Part shown: in pieces, positions 35,201 through 50,200 of the stretch | Numbering within the stretch: position 1 is the stretch's first letter | How the letters are laid out: every line of letters starts with the position of its first letter | Assembly: GCF_018320785.1 (NCBI RefSeq) | Contig: NC_054872.1 | Coordinates: 36,220,051-36,284,050 of the forward strand | Reading direction: 5' to 3' | From: Cheilinus undulatus | Taxonomy: Eukaryota > Chordata > Actinopteri > Labriformes > Labridae | DNA length: 64,000 nt | Notes under the pieces: model-generated | The model's input: the letters and a program-made list of their open reading frames with translations, nothing else | The model's database searches: none | What the model was told of the DNA's origin: nothing | Position numbers and translations under genes: made by a program

Positions 35201-38200
35201 CACAAAGAGACACAATGAACTACAAAGAGTCTCTGAACAACCTAATAGAGACACCAAACAACCACATAGAGACAAAAAGCAATAAAGTCACACTAAACTA
35301 TATCTAAGGGACTCAAAACATTTCAAAGCAACACTACACAGTCTCAAGTACAAACTAAACAACCACAGAAAGTTGCAAAAAAAAAAACATAAAAGACATC
35401 AAACAACCACAAAGAGACATCAGTCAACTACAAAGAGATATCAAACAACTACAGAGACATCAAACGACAACAAACAGATATCAAACAACTACTGAGAGAC
35501 ATCAGTCAACTACAAAGAGATATCAAAAAACTACTGAGACATCAAACAACTACAGAGACATCAATCAACTACAAAGAGACATCAAGCAACTACAGAGACA
35601 TCAATCAACTACAAAGAGACATCAAACAACCACAGAAATATCAAACAACTACAAAGAGACATCAAACAACTACAGAGACATCAAACAACCACAAAGAGAC
35701 ATCAAACAACTACAGAGACAACAATCAACTACAAAGAGACATCAAACAACCACAAAGAGACATCCAACAACTACAGAGACAACAATCAATTATAAAGAGA
35801 CATCAAACAACTACAGAGACATCAAACAACAACAAAGAGAAATCAAACAACTACAAAGACTCAAACAGACACTAAACCACACTAAACCACTTCAAAGACT
35901 TGCAAAAATGATTTAAAATAAGGACGAGACACTGAACAACTACAAAGAGACAGAAAACAACCAGCTTGCAATAAACTACCTCAAATGGACACAAAATGAT
36001 TACAAAGAGACACTAAACAACCACCTGACACCCAAAACAACCACAAAGAGACATAAAATGATCATAAACAAAACATAAAACCCTAGAGAGAAACAACCAT
36101 TAATAGTGGCGAAATTAAATGGAAAAAAAAAACAGGGACAAAAAAGTACCACAAACACAAACCCACCACAGACCTCAAATGACTTCAAGACAACAGAACA
36201 CTTAAAAGAGAGGCATAAAACAGACACAAAACCGCCATAAAGACATACAATTCAATTACAACAAGATCCAGAATGACTTCAAAGGGGCACAGAACAACCA
36301 CAAATACAAATTAACCACAAAGAAATGCTAAACCACCTCAGGAACTCAGGGCAATGACAGACAGATACAGAACCCATCCGCAACCAAAGATAAAATCCAC
36401 CACAAAGAAAACAAGGTTTTGTTTCTATTGGTTTTGGTATTGTCCTCCAGAAGGGTCAAAATGTCTGTTACCTGGGACCCATTGTCTCATAATCTGTCCA
36501 TGCTTATAACACCTAGCGACAGACCTAAGCACCATCTGTCTGAGCCCAGCACAAATGTGCTGTAATTACCCTAATGGAGTCCCGTGGCAGATATTTATAA
36601 CATGTCCAATAAAAGTGCAACTGGCTGTGTGTATGCCATGGTCTCAGATGAGTCTGTAGAGCTGTGTGAAGGGCTGTGTGAAACCTCATAGTTGACAAAT
36701 GAAAGCAAAGGTTTTTCAGCCTAGATCTCCCCACAGGGTTGTCAGCATTTCTTAGAAATAGTGTGTAATCCACAAAGCAGCACAGCCTCTGAGGTTTAAA
36801 TTAATTTTAGACTCAAGTTCTCATTCACAGACGTTCTCTGAGGTATTAAATAGTGCCTTTGGTCCAGGAAAGACGATCAGACTCTTGATTTGTGTGTCTC
36901 CCTAGGGGTTCTAGTCCTGTCCTGGTATCCTCCTGGCCTGGCTGACGATAACGGGGAACCCGCTGAGGATTTGGTACCAGCCGTACTGGATGCTGCTTAT
37001 AGACACAACCTCAAGGTAAAAGGCATCAGCACTTTTTCAGTATGTGTGTAAAAGTGTGTTAAAGAGAAATGGTGGTAGAAGATAAAACAAGAGTAAAAAA
37101 CTAATACCTAAAACTAGAGGTAAGGTTACAGCATTTATATAAAAGTTTACTTTTTTTTCTGAGCTCAGCAAGAGACATTATTTCATCAATTTAATTTCCA
37201 TTTGGACCTTCACTGCCTGTTTCAGCTCTTCTTCAGCTCCAAGTGGCTGCAGAAGAAAACAAGAAGGCTTTCTTTGTCATCTCTACTCAACACAAAAGAT
37301 ACATGTCTTGTAATCCAAGATATGATTACATAATGAACTTAGTTTTGCTCAGAATGGCTTTTTTAATTAAGTATTCCAGAGACAATGGAGACACGCGGAG
37401 CTACCGAGCACTCTCAGGAATATAAAGCACACTCATATTTAATTGTTTAAATTTAGATTAACTCGACTTCATAAACAATATTATAACAAACAGATACAAT
37501 AATATTAAAATCTTTGAATGGCATCAACAAGCATCCCTATCTTGACTTAAAATGATAAACATGACTTCCTTTTTAGAAAAAAAGTGAGTCAAATCCTAGT
37601 CAAGTTCTTTACAAGGTTATCAACATGAATCATAAATTCCTATATTTGTCTAATGGAAAATGTGTTGTATAGCTTTCCTCCTGAAGTGTAACAATTTCCA
37701 GTGTTAGTTGACTTCCCCTTTATAGAAATAGAAAGCAAAACCCCGGTCTAATAACTGTTGATACTAATATGAAGGTTCTCTATGCATGAAATGTATCTAA
37801 GAAAGGAGACTCAGTGCTAAAAAACACATTATCATCTATTTATCAGTGAGTGTTGTCTCAGTATCATGCAGAGAAGCACTCAAAGAATTGATGTAAAGAG
37901 GAAATCTAAGCAATCCAAGTTTAGAGCGACTCCATTAAGCACTATGGATACTTTGCAGATGATGTCTTGCTGCAGCGGAGAAATCACCTCTGGGGGAAAG
38001 TAGTGATTTCCACATAGAGAATGCTACCAAAAAGGCCATGTTTTGATCTGTTTACAACTATGTCAAGCATTTGAAGCGGAACAATAAAAACATTCTTAAT
38101 TCTAAACCCACTTTTGTGTCCTGAAAGTAGTGAAATATTCAGGTAAAAAAATTTAAAAAGAAACTCATGGAGAAACGGCAGCAGGCAGAAATTAAAAAAA

Positions 38201-41200
38201 TTTTCTGTCTAAAGCTTAGATGAGAACTGTCACACAATTCCCTTGTATAGTCTGTTGTCACAAAGTGGTTTCGGTTTGGTTTAGTGCAGTTTTGCCATGG
38301 TTAGCTCATTAATGTCACGTTTCCTCAGCTGATGTCTGCCCAGTCTTTCTCATTGTGATGGAAAATCTGTCTCTTTAAAGAGATCCAGATCATTTGGCTC
38401 AGCTCAATTGAACTGGTTGTTTGACTCCCAGACTCCCAGCTCTTCATTTGGTACCACTCTGGCTTTTTAATGTGGATTAAATAAGGACAAAGGATGGATG
38501 AAAGGAAACTGGCACTCAAACAGGAGCTAGCTACAGTGGCTAACAGTGGAGAGCCATTTTGTAGAACAGGCCTGTTTGTGAACAGTTCATCTTTACTCGG
38601 TCGCTGACCCCACAAGGTTTATTCCGTTGATATTATATCACTGTTTCAATTAAAAGCAAGCTTTTGAAGCAAATTTGTGGTGGTTGCCATATTGGAAACG
38701 CTGACCCAAACTTAGCTCAGATCAGCCGGGAAACTGATGGTTTAAGAGGTGGAGCTGAGGTCTGTCTGAAGCCTCCTGCCAACAGCTCCACCATGTTGGC
38801 TTGATGTCATATCAGTCGTGCCCCTTTGCATAACTTGTACCCTTACTAAAACCAGAACGGATGATTTTTTTTTTTAAATCAACCCACAGAGTGTGCACAG
38901 AAAAACATTATCTATTCCAACTAAAACTGTTTTCTGAATCAGGCTGTAAGCATTTTTATTTCTGCCATAAAAAAAATATTTTTTTAAGATGGGTTTGTGT
39001 GTATAACTTCCAGTGCTTCTGCACACAGCTGCAGAGCTGCAGAGTTTGGCACCTCTGACCTGGCTTTTTTTCTAAACACTGGAGATTTCTGCTTAACTTA
39101 GGAAATGTGCTAAAAAGTAGCACAAAGCAAGAAAATTATAGTAAAACTTCCATACTGTTTAACTCAAGTGTCCATAGGATAATGCATGACATGTTTTTTT
39201 TTTTCCTGAATTGCTGTCAGAGTAGAGGTTTGCAGTGAAATATTATTGTATTTCTTAGTTTCTCAATCGATCCATTTTACTAAGATCACAGTGAAAGAGG
39301 AGTGAGACAAGGCTTATTGATGTTCCACAGAGCTGAAACAGAGAGCTAAACATTACTCAGACCAGTTACCTCAGCCCAGCCAATATGATGTGAAGAGCTT
39401 TACACAAAAGCAGCATTTTCTTTTTGTCACAGGAGAGTAAGATTGAGAGCTGTAGAACTCACTTCTATAAAGCTGTCTTTGCTACTTAGGGATTTAACTC
39501 TGGATGTTTACAGCTGCAGTGACATCTCCAGCTTTAGAGCAAAAACAGGTCAAAGAGCTGCTGCTGCTGCTGCTGGATCAGTTGTTCAGTGAGGCCTGAA
39601 TGAGCATCAGCAGGATGGAGAGGTGGGGGGTAGCAGCATCACATGACTGATTGCCAATTAGGTTGGAAAATGGCACGTTGAAGGAAATAACTGCTGTCTA
39701 TGTTGATGTCCTGCAGCCTGTCACCAAAGCTTATTAAACTTTAACAGCAAATGCACACTTGTTATCTGATACAATTCACATCTAATGCTCTGAATAAAGA
39801 TGGAGAAGAAAGAAAAAGAGAAACCTGAGAAATCTGCCAAAATGACACAAGTGTCAAGTGAACAGAGCTTAAAAAAACTTTTATTTTAAAAATGTGTTAT
39901 GCAAGATAGACAAACTGTGTTCATGTCTCTATGAGCACACTGAGAGCTGCTCTTAAGTCAAAGTGAACTGCTTTCTATATCAATTTAGAATGACATGTAA
40001 GAGGGACAGCCTTGTAAGAGTTTTTCTATGTCATTGCAGATGCCATTAATAATGCACCAACAGCATTTGTGCAACACACTACAGCTGTATATGTTTAAGT
40101 AAAGGGAAATAAGGCAGTTGATGTGCAAGAAGTACAGAAACAAGATAAAAGCATCAGCATTGCTATACATTTTTTTTGTAATTCTGCTCTTTTTAGAGCT
40201 GAAATGATTTATTCATAATTATTGGACATCAAATCAACAACTTCATTCAATTTCAAAAGTAGAAATCAAAGCCTTTGAAATAAGAACCTTCTTTTAAAAA
40301 GGATCATTCTTAGCTTTTACAGTTAGCAATGATGTCCACAAAGGCACAAGTAACAAAAAATACAGTATTTTGCAAATCATGCTGACAGTTTAAAAATTGT
40401 GCACAATGATGTGCAAACTGTGGGCACCGTTTCAGGAACGGTTCTTATGGATTTGTAAATCTGTGTGCACCATGGACGTTGTTATCCTTTTTTTGGGGGG
40501 GGGTGAAGTTCTGCTAAAATGTTTCTCAGCCCCGCCAACAATGACTAAGATAAAAATATTTTCAGGTCTAAGGAAAACATGAGTCAAGTCTCAGGAAAAA
40601 AAGACGTCAGGCATAAGAAAAACATGTGTCAGATTGATAGATATATACGCAGATGAAAATTTTTCAAAATTTTACTAAATGCATGAATGGATATGTCTTC
40701 CAACATTCTTTCCATGAACTCACCCAAACATCTAGACCATGGGTCATCAACTACCCCTTTTCCTCAGCACCTTAGGGCTAGCTAAGCCCCCTCTTCTTTC
40801 AATCCCAGTGACGTCCATGCATAATTAAGGAATGTACCCATGGTTTGCAAAATTGTATGCACATGTTAACATGTACATAGATTGCAAATATGTGTGCATG
40901 GATTTGTAAAACATTGGGTTGGATTTTCAATCAACTTTTTATTTTTATACTCTAAGTCTTTGGGAGTTCAGGAGCTAACTAAACAAAATACACCCAGAGA
41001 TATTCACAATGAGCCTTCTTTTTAATTTTTACAACATGAACCTGAAAAAATGTTCAGTCATTCTAATTGTAGGAAACTAGAACTATTTCCAGGTGGTTAT
41101 GTGCCTCTACAGAATAAATATCCCTACAATCTCATAATGTGCAATGTGGCCGTGACCTTTGACCTTTAAATTCTAATGGGTTCAACCTTAAGTCCAAGTG

Positions 41201-44200
41201 CAGGTCTTGTGCCAACTTTCATAAATCCCTCAGTGCATTCTGGAAATATTATGCTAACGAGATTTGGTCTTGTACCTCTAGAATGTTTTCAGTTTTTTTC
41301 TCTTGAGTCATAGTGGATTTGTGCCAAAAAAAACATTTAAAGCACTTAGAAAATAAAATTTAAAAAATGACAGAGAGTAAGGGGAAAGAGAATGGGGACA
41401 GACCTGCACCAAATACGCACTGATACTGGGAATCAATCCTGCGTCCAGCATCAAGGACTACAGCCTCTGCTTATGGGTGCCTGCTCTACCCACTGAGTGT
41501 GCCCTTTAAAGTATTCTTGAGATCTCATATTCAAGCAAGGGATGAACATCAGACCCGATGACCTTGACCTTCGACCTCTGACCTAAAAAATATAATCTAC
41601 TCATCCTTGAGTCAAAGTGGACATTTGTATGACGTTTAGAAAATCCCCTTGAGCTTTTTTAAGATATGTACTGTATTGTTCACAACCAAGGGATGAAAAT
41701 GAGGCCCCATGACTTTGAGATTTGGCCTTTAAAATGTATTTAGTTTATCCTTGAGTCAAAGTGGATGTTTGTTAACCTGACATGCCAGATGGAAAACCTT
41801 CGATATACAGCGTTTGAAAAAAAACTCAGAGGGTGATTGGATGAACGTTCTGTCTGTCACATCTTTACGGGCCAATCAGAGCAACAAAACACGTGACGTT
41901 GTTGCCACTACCGAGGTTGGTGTGTGCAACTACCAAGGAATGAACTCCGTATAGAACTGCATAATGCAAACCAGGGCGACTATAGACAACATGACTTTTG
42001 TTTTTGAAAAGAAAACAACTCACTGCTGTTCTTTGTTCCTTTTTTAACAAGGAAATGTCATCAAGTTCTGATATAACTGGCGCTTTAGCAGCATCCATGC
42101 AAATGTCTTTCACCATAATTGCACCAGCCTCTTGTTGCTGCTTGCTTACGTCACGACTCTGCCACGTCGAAAGTACTGCCCCTTGTTGCTGATTGGTCCT
42201 GTCACTTTCTAACCGGGCCCAAACAGTTCAGACAGGAGCTTTGCAAGATGGATTCGTCAGTGAGAAACAAGGAAACGGGCGTATCCATCTGCTTTGCAAG
42301 GTTAGATGTTTGTGCAAAGTTTGTGCAAAGTTAAAGTTAACATTAACAAGGAAGGAAATTTCTTTCATAATCACCAAAGTTAATACTCAAGCAAAGAAGT
42401 TTAAAGGGTCATTATTCTAACAGAATTTATTATTATGCCAGTGTTTGTATCCTCATGTGAACACAAACATTTTTCAGCAGAGATGTGACACCTATCATCT
42501 TTCTCCTCCTCATGAATGGCACTGATGAGAGGCAGGTGTGACAAGTCAGTATTTCAACACTGAAAGCTCTTTTATTTATTGCAAGGGCTGCAGGCAAAGA
42601 AATAATGTTTCTCTGTGAGGGCAAAAAGAGATGCTTGGATTAGACACGCAACACCAAGCTGATGAGGCTTTACACACAACGCAGTCAGGAGGAAAGCTAA
42701 TAGACTGAAGTGAACGCCATGCCTCATTGTCATAAGTTAGCCAGAAGGCATAACATTTTCATTAAAAGTGTGAAGGAAGCTTGCACAGTAAAACAGATAC
42801 GCTCTCTACAAGGCATCTCTTCTAGTCATCGAAGAACTTTTCATCAAAAGATGGGAGTTTTTTATCTTCTAGTCTTGTGAACATACTTAGAAAGTCACAG
42901 TCATACAGCAAAGTCAAGAAAATCTCAGAATACAGTTTCTGTAAAGAGCAGCATGTTAAATTGCAGCTTATCAGAGCATCCTCTTCTAGCTCTGTTGCTT
43001 CCAGGTTGTACTTTTTTGATGAACTCCTCCTACTCTCTCTGTACAGAGGGACATTTATCTTTGGAGTGCTTCTTGCATAATTTTTGCAAAATGCTGACAA
43101 GGTAAAGAGCTTTGGCTCTGATGGTTTGGAACCCTGATGCGGATTTTCTTAAGCAACAATCTTGAAAAATGTCTTTGCTCTTTTCTGCTGAAAGGCAGTC
43201 TGAAAGGAGGGAGGGAAACCCAAGTGAGGAGGACAGATGGTCCCACAGGAGAGGTGGAAACAGCCAAAATATATATCAGAGCTAGATATGGGAAAGAAAT
43301 CTATCTGCAGTCTACTTTTAGGACAAAAGGGGATGCACTTGTGGCATTTAAAGAGCAGATTTTTTAAGGCTCTTGGTGAGTCTGCTTGGTTACACAAAAA
43401 TCATGGTAAACAACTAGAAAATGAGGTAAGATGATACAGAGAGGAAGCAAAATGAGTCTTTTGCAGGTAAACAAAAATATCCAAGCATGCATTTTATGTT
43501 GGCATTAGGTTGATTGTTCATATGCACTGGTTTTTCTACCTGATGTCTTTTCTTCATCCTTGTCCTGTCCTGTTTGTCACTGCAGCACTCCTCCACGCTG
43601 AGGAAAAGTGCTGCTCTTTATCTTACAAAGCATTCTGAAACTGCATATGTAAATGAGTCTTTATATTGGTTTTATGAAACTCAATGGGGCATGAATACAA
43701 CATTAACCTTTCCAAGATTCATCGCTGGATTAGACTAGAGGACCCCAGGCAAATGAAGCTTTGTGGCCTTCTACTGACCCAGTCTGAGCCTGATTTATTT
43801 GAATTGCCTTTTTGAATATTCAGACAGCAATGTAAACCCCACTTAACTACCACAAAATACATAGAAAGCTTTTATTCTCACATCTGAAAAGATAGAGCGG
43901 ACCAGCTTTGACATAGCTTAACTTAAATATAAGTAATTGCTTTCTCTCTTTCTTTATTAACAAATAAACAAATTACTTGCGCTCTGGTATTTACATAAAT
44001 GGAAACACAACTAAAGACAACGACTATTTTGTAATTTGAGATAACGTGTGTCCTAAATCTGCAGTACACGTGGCATTGTTTTGCTCCAAGTATATTTTAT
44101 GAAATTAGTTTTGGATCCCTCAAAGTGTGAATATCTAAGTGGCTACATCACGATTTGAAGTTGTAGTGAGTTATGGAGGTGGAGAGATCTGTTGACCTCC

Positions 44201-47200
44201 ACCAACACCTCATTTACTCACTTTCTTATCTGGAGGAGGATGAGAGAAAATTTCAAAGCATGATCAGGCTAATTTGGAATGAGAGTGTATTTCCAACTGA
44301 TAGAGTATTATAATGTTATTACTGTGCTAGCTACTTCACTATACTTTAAGACTAGAGTTTAGTATGAGTATTTGTTTGAGATATGCGATGATCTTTAAAG
44401 GGGACATATTTTACCCTTTTAAGACAAGTCTATATTGATCCAGAGGTCCCCAAAACATGCCTGTGAAGTTTTTGTTGTATGATTTTTGCATGTCTAGAAA
44501 GCCCTCTGTTTCAGCCCTTCTTAGAACAAGCCGTTTCTGTGTCTGTGGCTTTAAATGTTAATGAGCTGTCTGACTCCGCCCCTGACCACACCCCTCTCAG
44601 GAAATGAAAGTGGGGGCCAACCAAACCTGGGGGCGGTGCTTACTCCCCACATGACATTATTAGGGGAAATGCTGAGAACCGCTTGTTTCAACACACATTT
44701 TCTGAAAGGTGGAGAAAGAGAGGGTGGAAGGGAATGGATTTTTCTGATATTTGAGGGAATTGTGGACAGGCCAGGGGCACATATTTTTGTTAGAAAAGCC
44801 TGAAAAAATTATTTTTGCATAATATATCCCCTTTAAGTTTAAAGTCAGTCATAAGAAAGACTCCATATCTGTTTTAAACATGTAGATCTATGTAAGTGAA
44901 GTGCTGTGAATTCAATTAACACTATACTTTTTTCTTAAATAGGGCATTTTATTTCCTTCAGTCAATCAGATTTTGTTATAAACCATTTTATAATTGATGT
45001 ACTGTGTTGTTTTTATTAGTTATCCCAGAATTGTTGCAACTTGATTCTTAATTAAATTCAGGAGCCCTGTGTTGCATTTTGTATCCTGTTGTATCTTGCA
45101 TTATATCACATTGTATCATATTTTAACATAACATAGCATAACATAGGGTAACGTAATGTAGCATAGCGTAGTGTAGCATAGCCTGACCTAACCTAACATA
45201 TCGTATTGTATCATATCATTGTCTATTGTATGTTAGAATTTGTATTCATTCCATTTGGTTACTTATGGTATCATATTCTGTTGTACGTATTATTTTCCTT
45301 TGTGGTAACCGAAGCTGGTTACCACTTGTAAAGCATAAGTGATACTCTGGCATCTGAAGGCTCACAATGGTAAAGATTGCCCAAAGATTGGCTGCAGCTA
45401 AGATGCCTAACAAGCTACAGCTGTGACTAACCCTGGGCTCCTGTCCTCCCCAACCAGCTTTTCAAAACACAAAATCCAGTCATACACTGGAGTTCAACCA
45501 TGACATTTGACCTACAATGGAGTACTTTCATGGTATGATAAGAGGATGTAAACATCCAGCTCTTCATTCTTAAGATCGGAGAGGAGCTACAGATTTGATG
45601 TCAAACTGTTTTTTAAATTATAAATAACAGGCACCCACAGTCTAATTATGTTTGCTTGTCTTATTTGCAGTCTTTACAACTTTTGCACCATGTTGTTTGA
45701 CAGGTTGTTTTTTTTTTTTTTTTGTAATTTAACTATTATTTACATGTATCATCAAATAATTTCACAAGTTTCGCTTTCCCCAGACCATTTACTTTCACTT
45801 GGAGTTGGAAGGGGAGGGGTATAAGCAGGACTTTAGGAGACATAATCGGGCCGATAAAAAGTCATAATAAAGAAAACAGCCAATGGGCTACTCTATGATA
45901 TAAATGGGTTGGCCCACTGAGAAAATGCCCAGTATGCCAGATTCCCAGTCCAGGCTTGGTTATATGGCTGGATTTTGTTTGATATTAATTGTATGATATG
46001 GTATGGTATCGTAGTCTATAATATCCTTTCACCTGGTTTTGTTAATTAATTTTTATCTTTTTTGGATCAAATTGTGTCATATTCAGTTGTGTCATATGGT
46101 ATCATACCTTATTGCACTGTGAGCTACTGTGTGATTCCCACCCCTACTCTTCTGTGCTATGATATTGCACATATTTTAGATATTTTTTTCTTGGTTTGAA
46201 TCAGCATCCAATTGAAAGCTTTAAAAATAAGCCAAAATAAACGTTTGGCTTCTGTCAATGTTTAAAATGAATCCTAGGTATCATTTTAAACATTGACATC
46301 CTAGTGAACAAAAGCAGCTCACCAGAAACAAAAACCAACTTTCATCCCAACAATCCCACACCACACAGCTAAAAACACACTGACCCCTCTCTGGGTTAAG
46401 GTGTACAAGAAAAGCAATGTACCTTTTATTATATAAGTTGAGCAGTGTTTCAGCAGCACCCACACACGGCTCATGTAGTTTGTATTTTCGTAGTTGGAGA
46501 TGAGATCAGATGGAGCCTCCACAGTAGTGCTGCTGCTCGACCTCGGCTTGAAGAGGAGCTGAAATAGTCCTTCTGCCCAGGGGAGGGTGGGGGCGGTTTG
46601 ATGGGGACAGTGTGGGGGGTATTTGAAGCTGGGTGCAGGAACGAGGGAGGGAGTGGAGGGGAAATGTGTCTCATAGGTCCCATGATGTTTGCCTCCCTGA
46701 ACAATCTGCACCCTGAGGGGCTGTAAAGTTCTGTTAAGTAAGTAGGCCATGTAGCTGCATGTACACCAGGGAATAAGGCCAGAGGTGCCCCATGATAGCA
46801 ATGGCCTTACTCTCATGGTGCACTTGCTACTGTCACTCCTATGACCTTCTATTACTGTGTATTTCCTTCAGCTTTCACCACAGAATTGATGCTGACACCT
46901 CTGCATAAGAAGTTTACTCAAACTTTGTTAAAATTGATCTCATTGTTATGAAGGTCTGGACCTTTTTCTCCCTGTGCTACCTCATTGTCCTCCCTCTGTG
47001 CTTTCTGCATGACATGGCACTAAATTCCAGTCTGCTCAGCATAAATCATGCTGGAGTTGTTCCAGGCTCTTGCTGTCGATGTTTATGAGGTATTAAAATG
47101 CGTTGACTCTGTCTCATTTACCTCATAATTACCACAGAGTAATGGGCCGCTGTGTTTGTAAAATGAGCTGAGTTTTCTAGTGGCCTGTGATCTGCTGCAG

Positions 47201-50200
47201 TGAGCAGGAGACAATAACAGCTTTTATTCCCCTTCTATGAATGATGATGGATTTATATCCTCTCACACCACCTCTGTTCTTCAGAAAAGGTTTAAATTTG
47301 ATTTTACTGGGCGCCAGTCCAGAGAGTTATAGCAGCCTAAACATGGTTCCTGACCAGGATATGCTCAGGTTACCAGGATATTTCTCTCTTTATTTTTCTT
47401 TTTATTGATAATATGCCAGTGAAGTGCTACTTATATCATCAAAATATATGTATTGTTGCACATAAAAGTACTCCGCATATCCATTATCGGCATAGGTGCT
47501 GTTTTTCTTTCCTTGGGTTTGATTTAGTTAACATTTTCAGTGTAAAATAGATAGTTTTATTTCAATCTCTACTTTCATCCATTAGCACACTTTGAGCATT
47601 GAGAACACATGCATTGATTATCATTTGCTTTTATTGCAACTCCCCTTTCTAAGTATAAAAATTACATAGTTTGTAACTGTAGAATCTTGTTAAGGATTTA
47701 TGAAAATACTTATTTAATTTTGATCATTCTCAGATAGATTTCTTGCATTGTGCTGTGGTTTGCCTTTCAGTGTTTCAGCCACCAAGAAAATAGTGAAATG
47801 TTTTTATTTGAGCTGTGAGGATTAATTAAGGAAATATTAGGACCACAGGATGATTACTAATGATCCTCTGTCATCAGCAGGCTTTGGAGGTTGTTGGAAA
47901 GACCATGTCTCCACAACTGTATTATAAATAGAAAACTTTAGTCACAGGCGCAGACTACAAGAATCCACACTCTCCCAAGATAATCTAGCTGCAGACCACA
48001 GCTTTTAGACACCCCATCTTGCAAACCACAACCGTGAGATGCTACCTCCGACAGGACAGAAAGGACATGCTTAAACCTATAAACTGTGTTAGCTTATGCT
48101 TTTTGCTTAATCTAACTTATCTTTGTTAGCTACGTAGCTACATTACCTACATACCTAATGCAGGCCAGTTAGATTTAGCTATGCTTGCTAAAGCTGATAT
48201 TGCTAAAGCTAATGTAGCTTCATTGTAACCTTGCGAAGCAGATGGATTTGCCCTTTTTCAGTATTTCTCACTGACAAATTCATCTTGCAAAGCTCCCATC
48301 TGAACAGACTGGGCCCTGTAAAGTTCGGCTCAGACTACACAAATTCAGCCAGATTTTAGCCGACTGCAACGTTGCAGCTCGTTGTCAAAACTTGGGCTGG
48401 AGTTAGAGACATGGACGACAAACGGTCTTGTAGTATGACAATTAATGACGCGTCCAAGATGCCCCACGACCACAAAACACGAATGTGTGAAACACATCCA
48501 TCTGGCGTGTCAGGTTAGCTACATTGGCTTATGTAGTTACATTAACTACCTAGCTAGCTTAGCTATGCTACAAAGCTAAAGTGAGCCACTGTTCATCTAA
48601 ATACTTCTAAAATGAGTCTGTACATAATTTAATCCTGGATTTGACCTCTGACCCCTTTTTTTCTGTTCCATAAATGAAATATAACTCAGTCTATAATGAT
48701 GCAATGTGATTGTTTCATGAATGTAACAGCCAGACTTGTTTAAGTATAAAGTTGAATATGAAAAAAACAGAAGTATGTCGTACCTGCAAATTACATCTCA
48801 CAATAGTAGTCTGCAAGAGAGGGCATCTGAGAGCCAGACCGCTCTCCAAGAAGCAACAATACTCAAACAACTTTTTTGTTCCATCTTTAAAAATATGTTG
48901 TTTTTTTTGCAAAGTGTGTTTACAACAACGCAAAAGTAAGAATTGGAAATAAATAAAACAAAATAAATAGAAATCTTACAGTAAAGCAAGACAAGAGTAA
49001 AAAAATCCAAGAATAAAACCACCCAAAAGTCTTTAATATGCCTTTGAATGTAACCTGTGGACGCACAGCCAATCAAAACAACAAGAAATGTGGTTCAAAT
49101 GCATTTGTCTGTTCTCTTACTCGAGAAGATTATTGTGTGAAACAATGACTTGGCGGTAATCCAGTCCCTAAACAATGTATTTGTGATGCATATTTAGAAA
49201 ATAACAGCTGAACAAAATGTGAAAATAGGAGTACGGAAGCTTTAATTGCGTACTAAAAGAAACTGTAAATACTAACACAAACATCACAGACCTTTCCTCC
49301 ATGTTTTCATGATAAGATATATGATTAAATTTCAACATTTGCATCCTGTTCCCAAGTTTCCTGTTACTCCTTTGCTTCCACATTGAGACAAAAAATGATC
49401 TTAAAAAAGCAGTGATATGGCATAGATAGCTTAGTGGTTAAGCTTGTTATCATGCTTGTGCTAGCATTTAGCTCTAAGCTTCTTAATAATGCAGAAACTC
49501 AATTTTTGTCCTTGATGAGACAGGAATCCTACAACATAGTTTACCCGGTAACATCTTACATCCATTAAGTTGCTGTTTGGCTGCATGGTATTAAAAAAGC
49601 CCATTTCTTCCACATTGTTTCCCCTGGGTTTTCCCTGCCCGAGAAAGCGTTTCACTTTGATCATCCATAATTCAAACTTGCTGAACTCTCTGCCCGTGCC
49701 TTGAAATATTTTACTTAAGCACTTTTTGTGTACATGTCACTTCAGGTCCCTTCTTCCTCCGCTACTGTTGTTCATCAATTGCAAATACCAGTTTCTAACC
49801 AAGACATTTATTTAGCTGCACTGAAGTCTCCTGAGGAGCACCACTTAGGGTGAGAAAGATCTCAAACAGTGTGGCAGATTTTGTCAGGAAACATGAAAAC
49901 TGGTTCTTAACAGTCACATCCTGTCCAAAAGGATCTGTCTGAATGTCTAACTGTGGTTCCTGGCGACCAGAGTCAGTGTTACACTCTTTTATTCATGGGT
50001 TTTTATACAGCTTGTAAACAAGCACAGTCATCTGGAACATGGTACAAGAGAAGGGAAAGAGATGCCAGATGTCATGCAATGCTTGGGGACCACATAAGGT
50101 CAAAACAATGCGTGACTGGCTTTTTTTTTGTACGACTCAAATGGTACAATTTTAGAATAAATGCATTTTACTGAGCTATTTTTATTCCGTCTTTCTCCAG

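Noticed and set aside
34850-36330. Regular short repeats that might suggest a CRISPR array
   Set aside because: Units are head-to-tail with no unique spacers, in a vertebrate intron. It is a minisatellite.
42822-43100. 92-codon minus-strand frame with varied composition
   Set aside because: No domain, no splice partners and no family I recognise in an intronic setting. Chance is likely.
49424-49445. TAGATAGCTTAGTGGTTAAG, similar to the SINE head at 3203
   Set aside because: No box B or SINE body follows, so it was too short to call.
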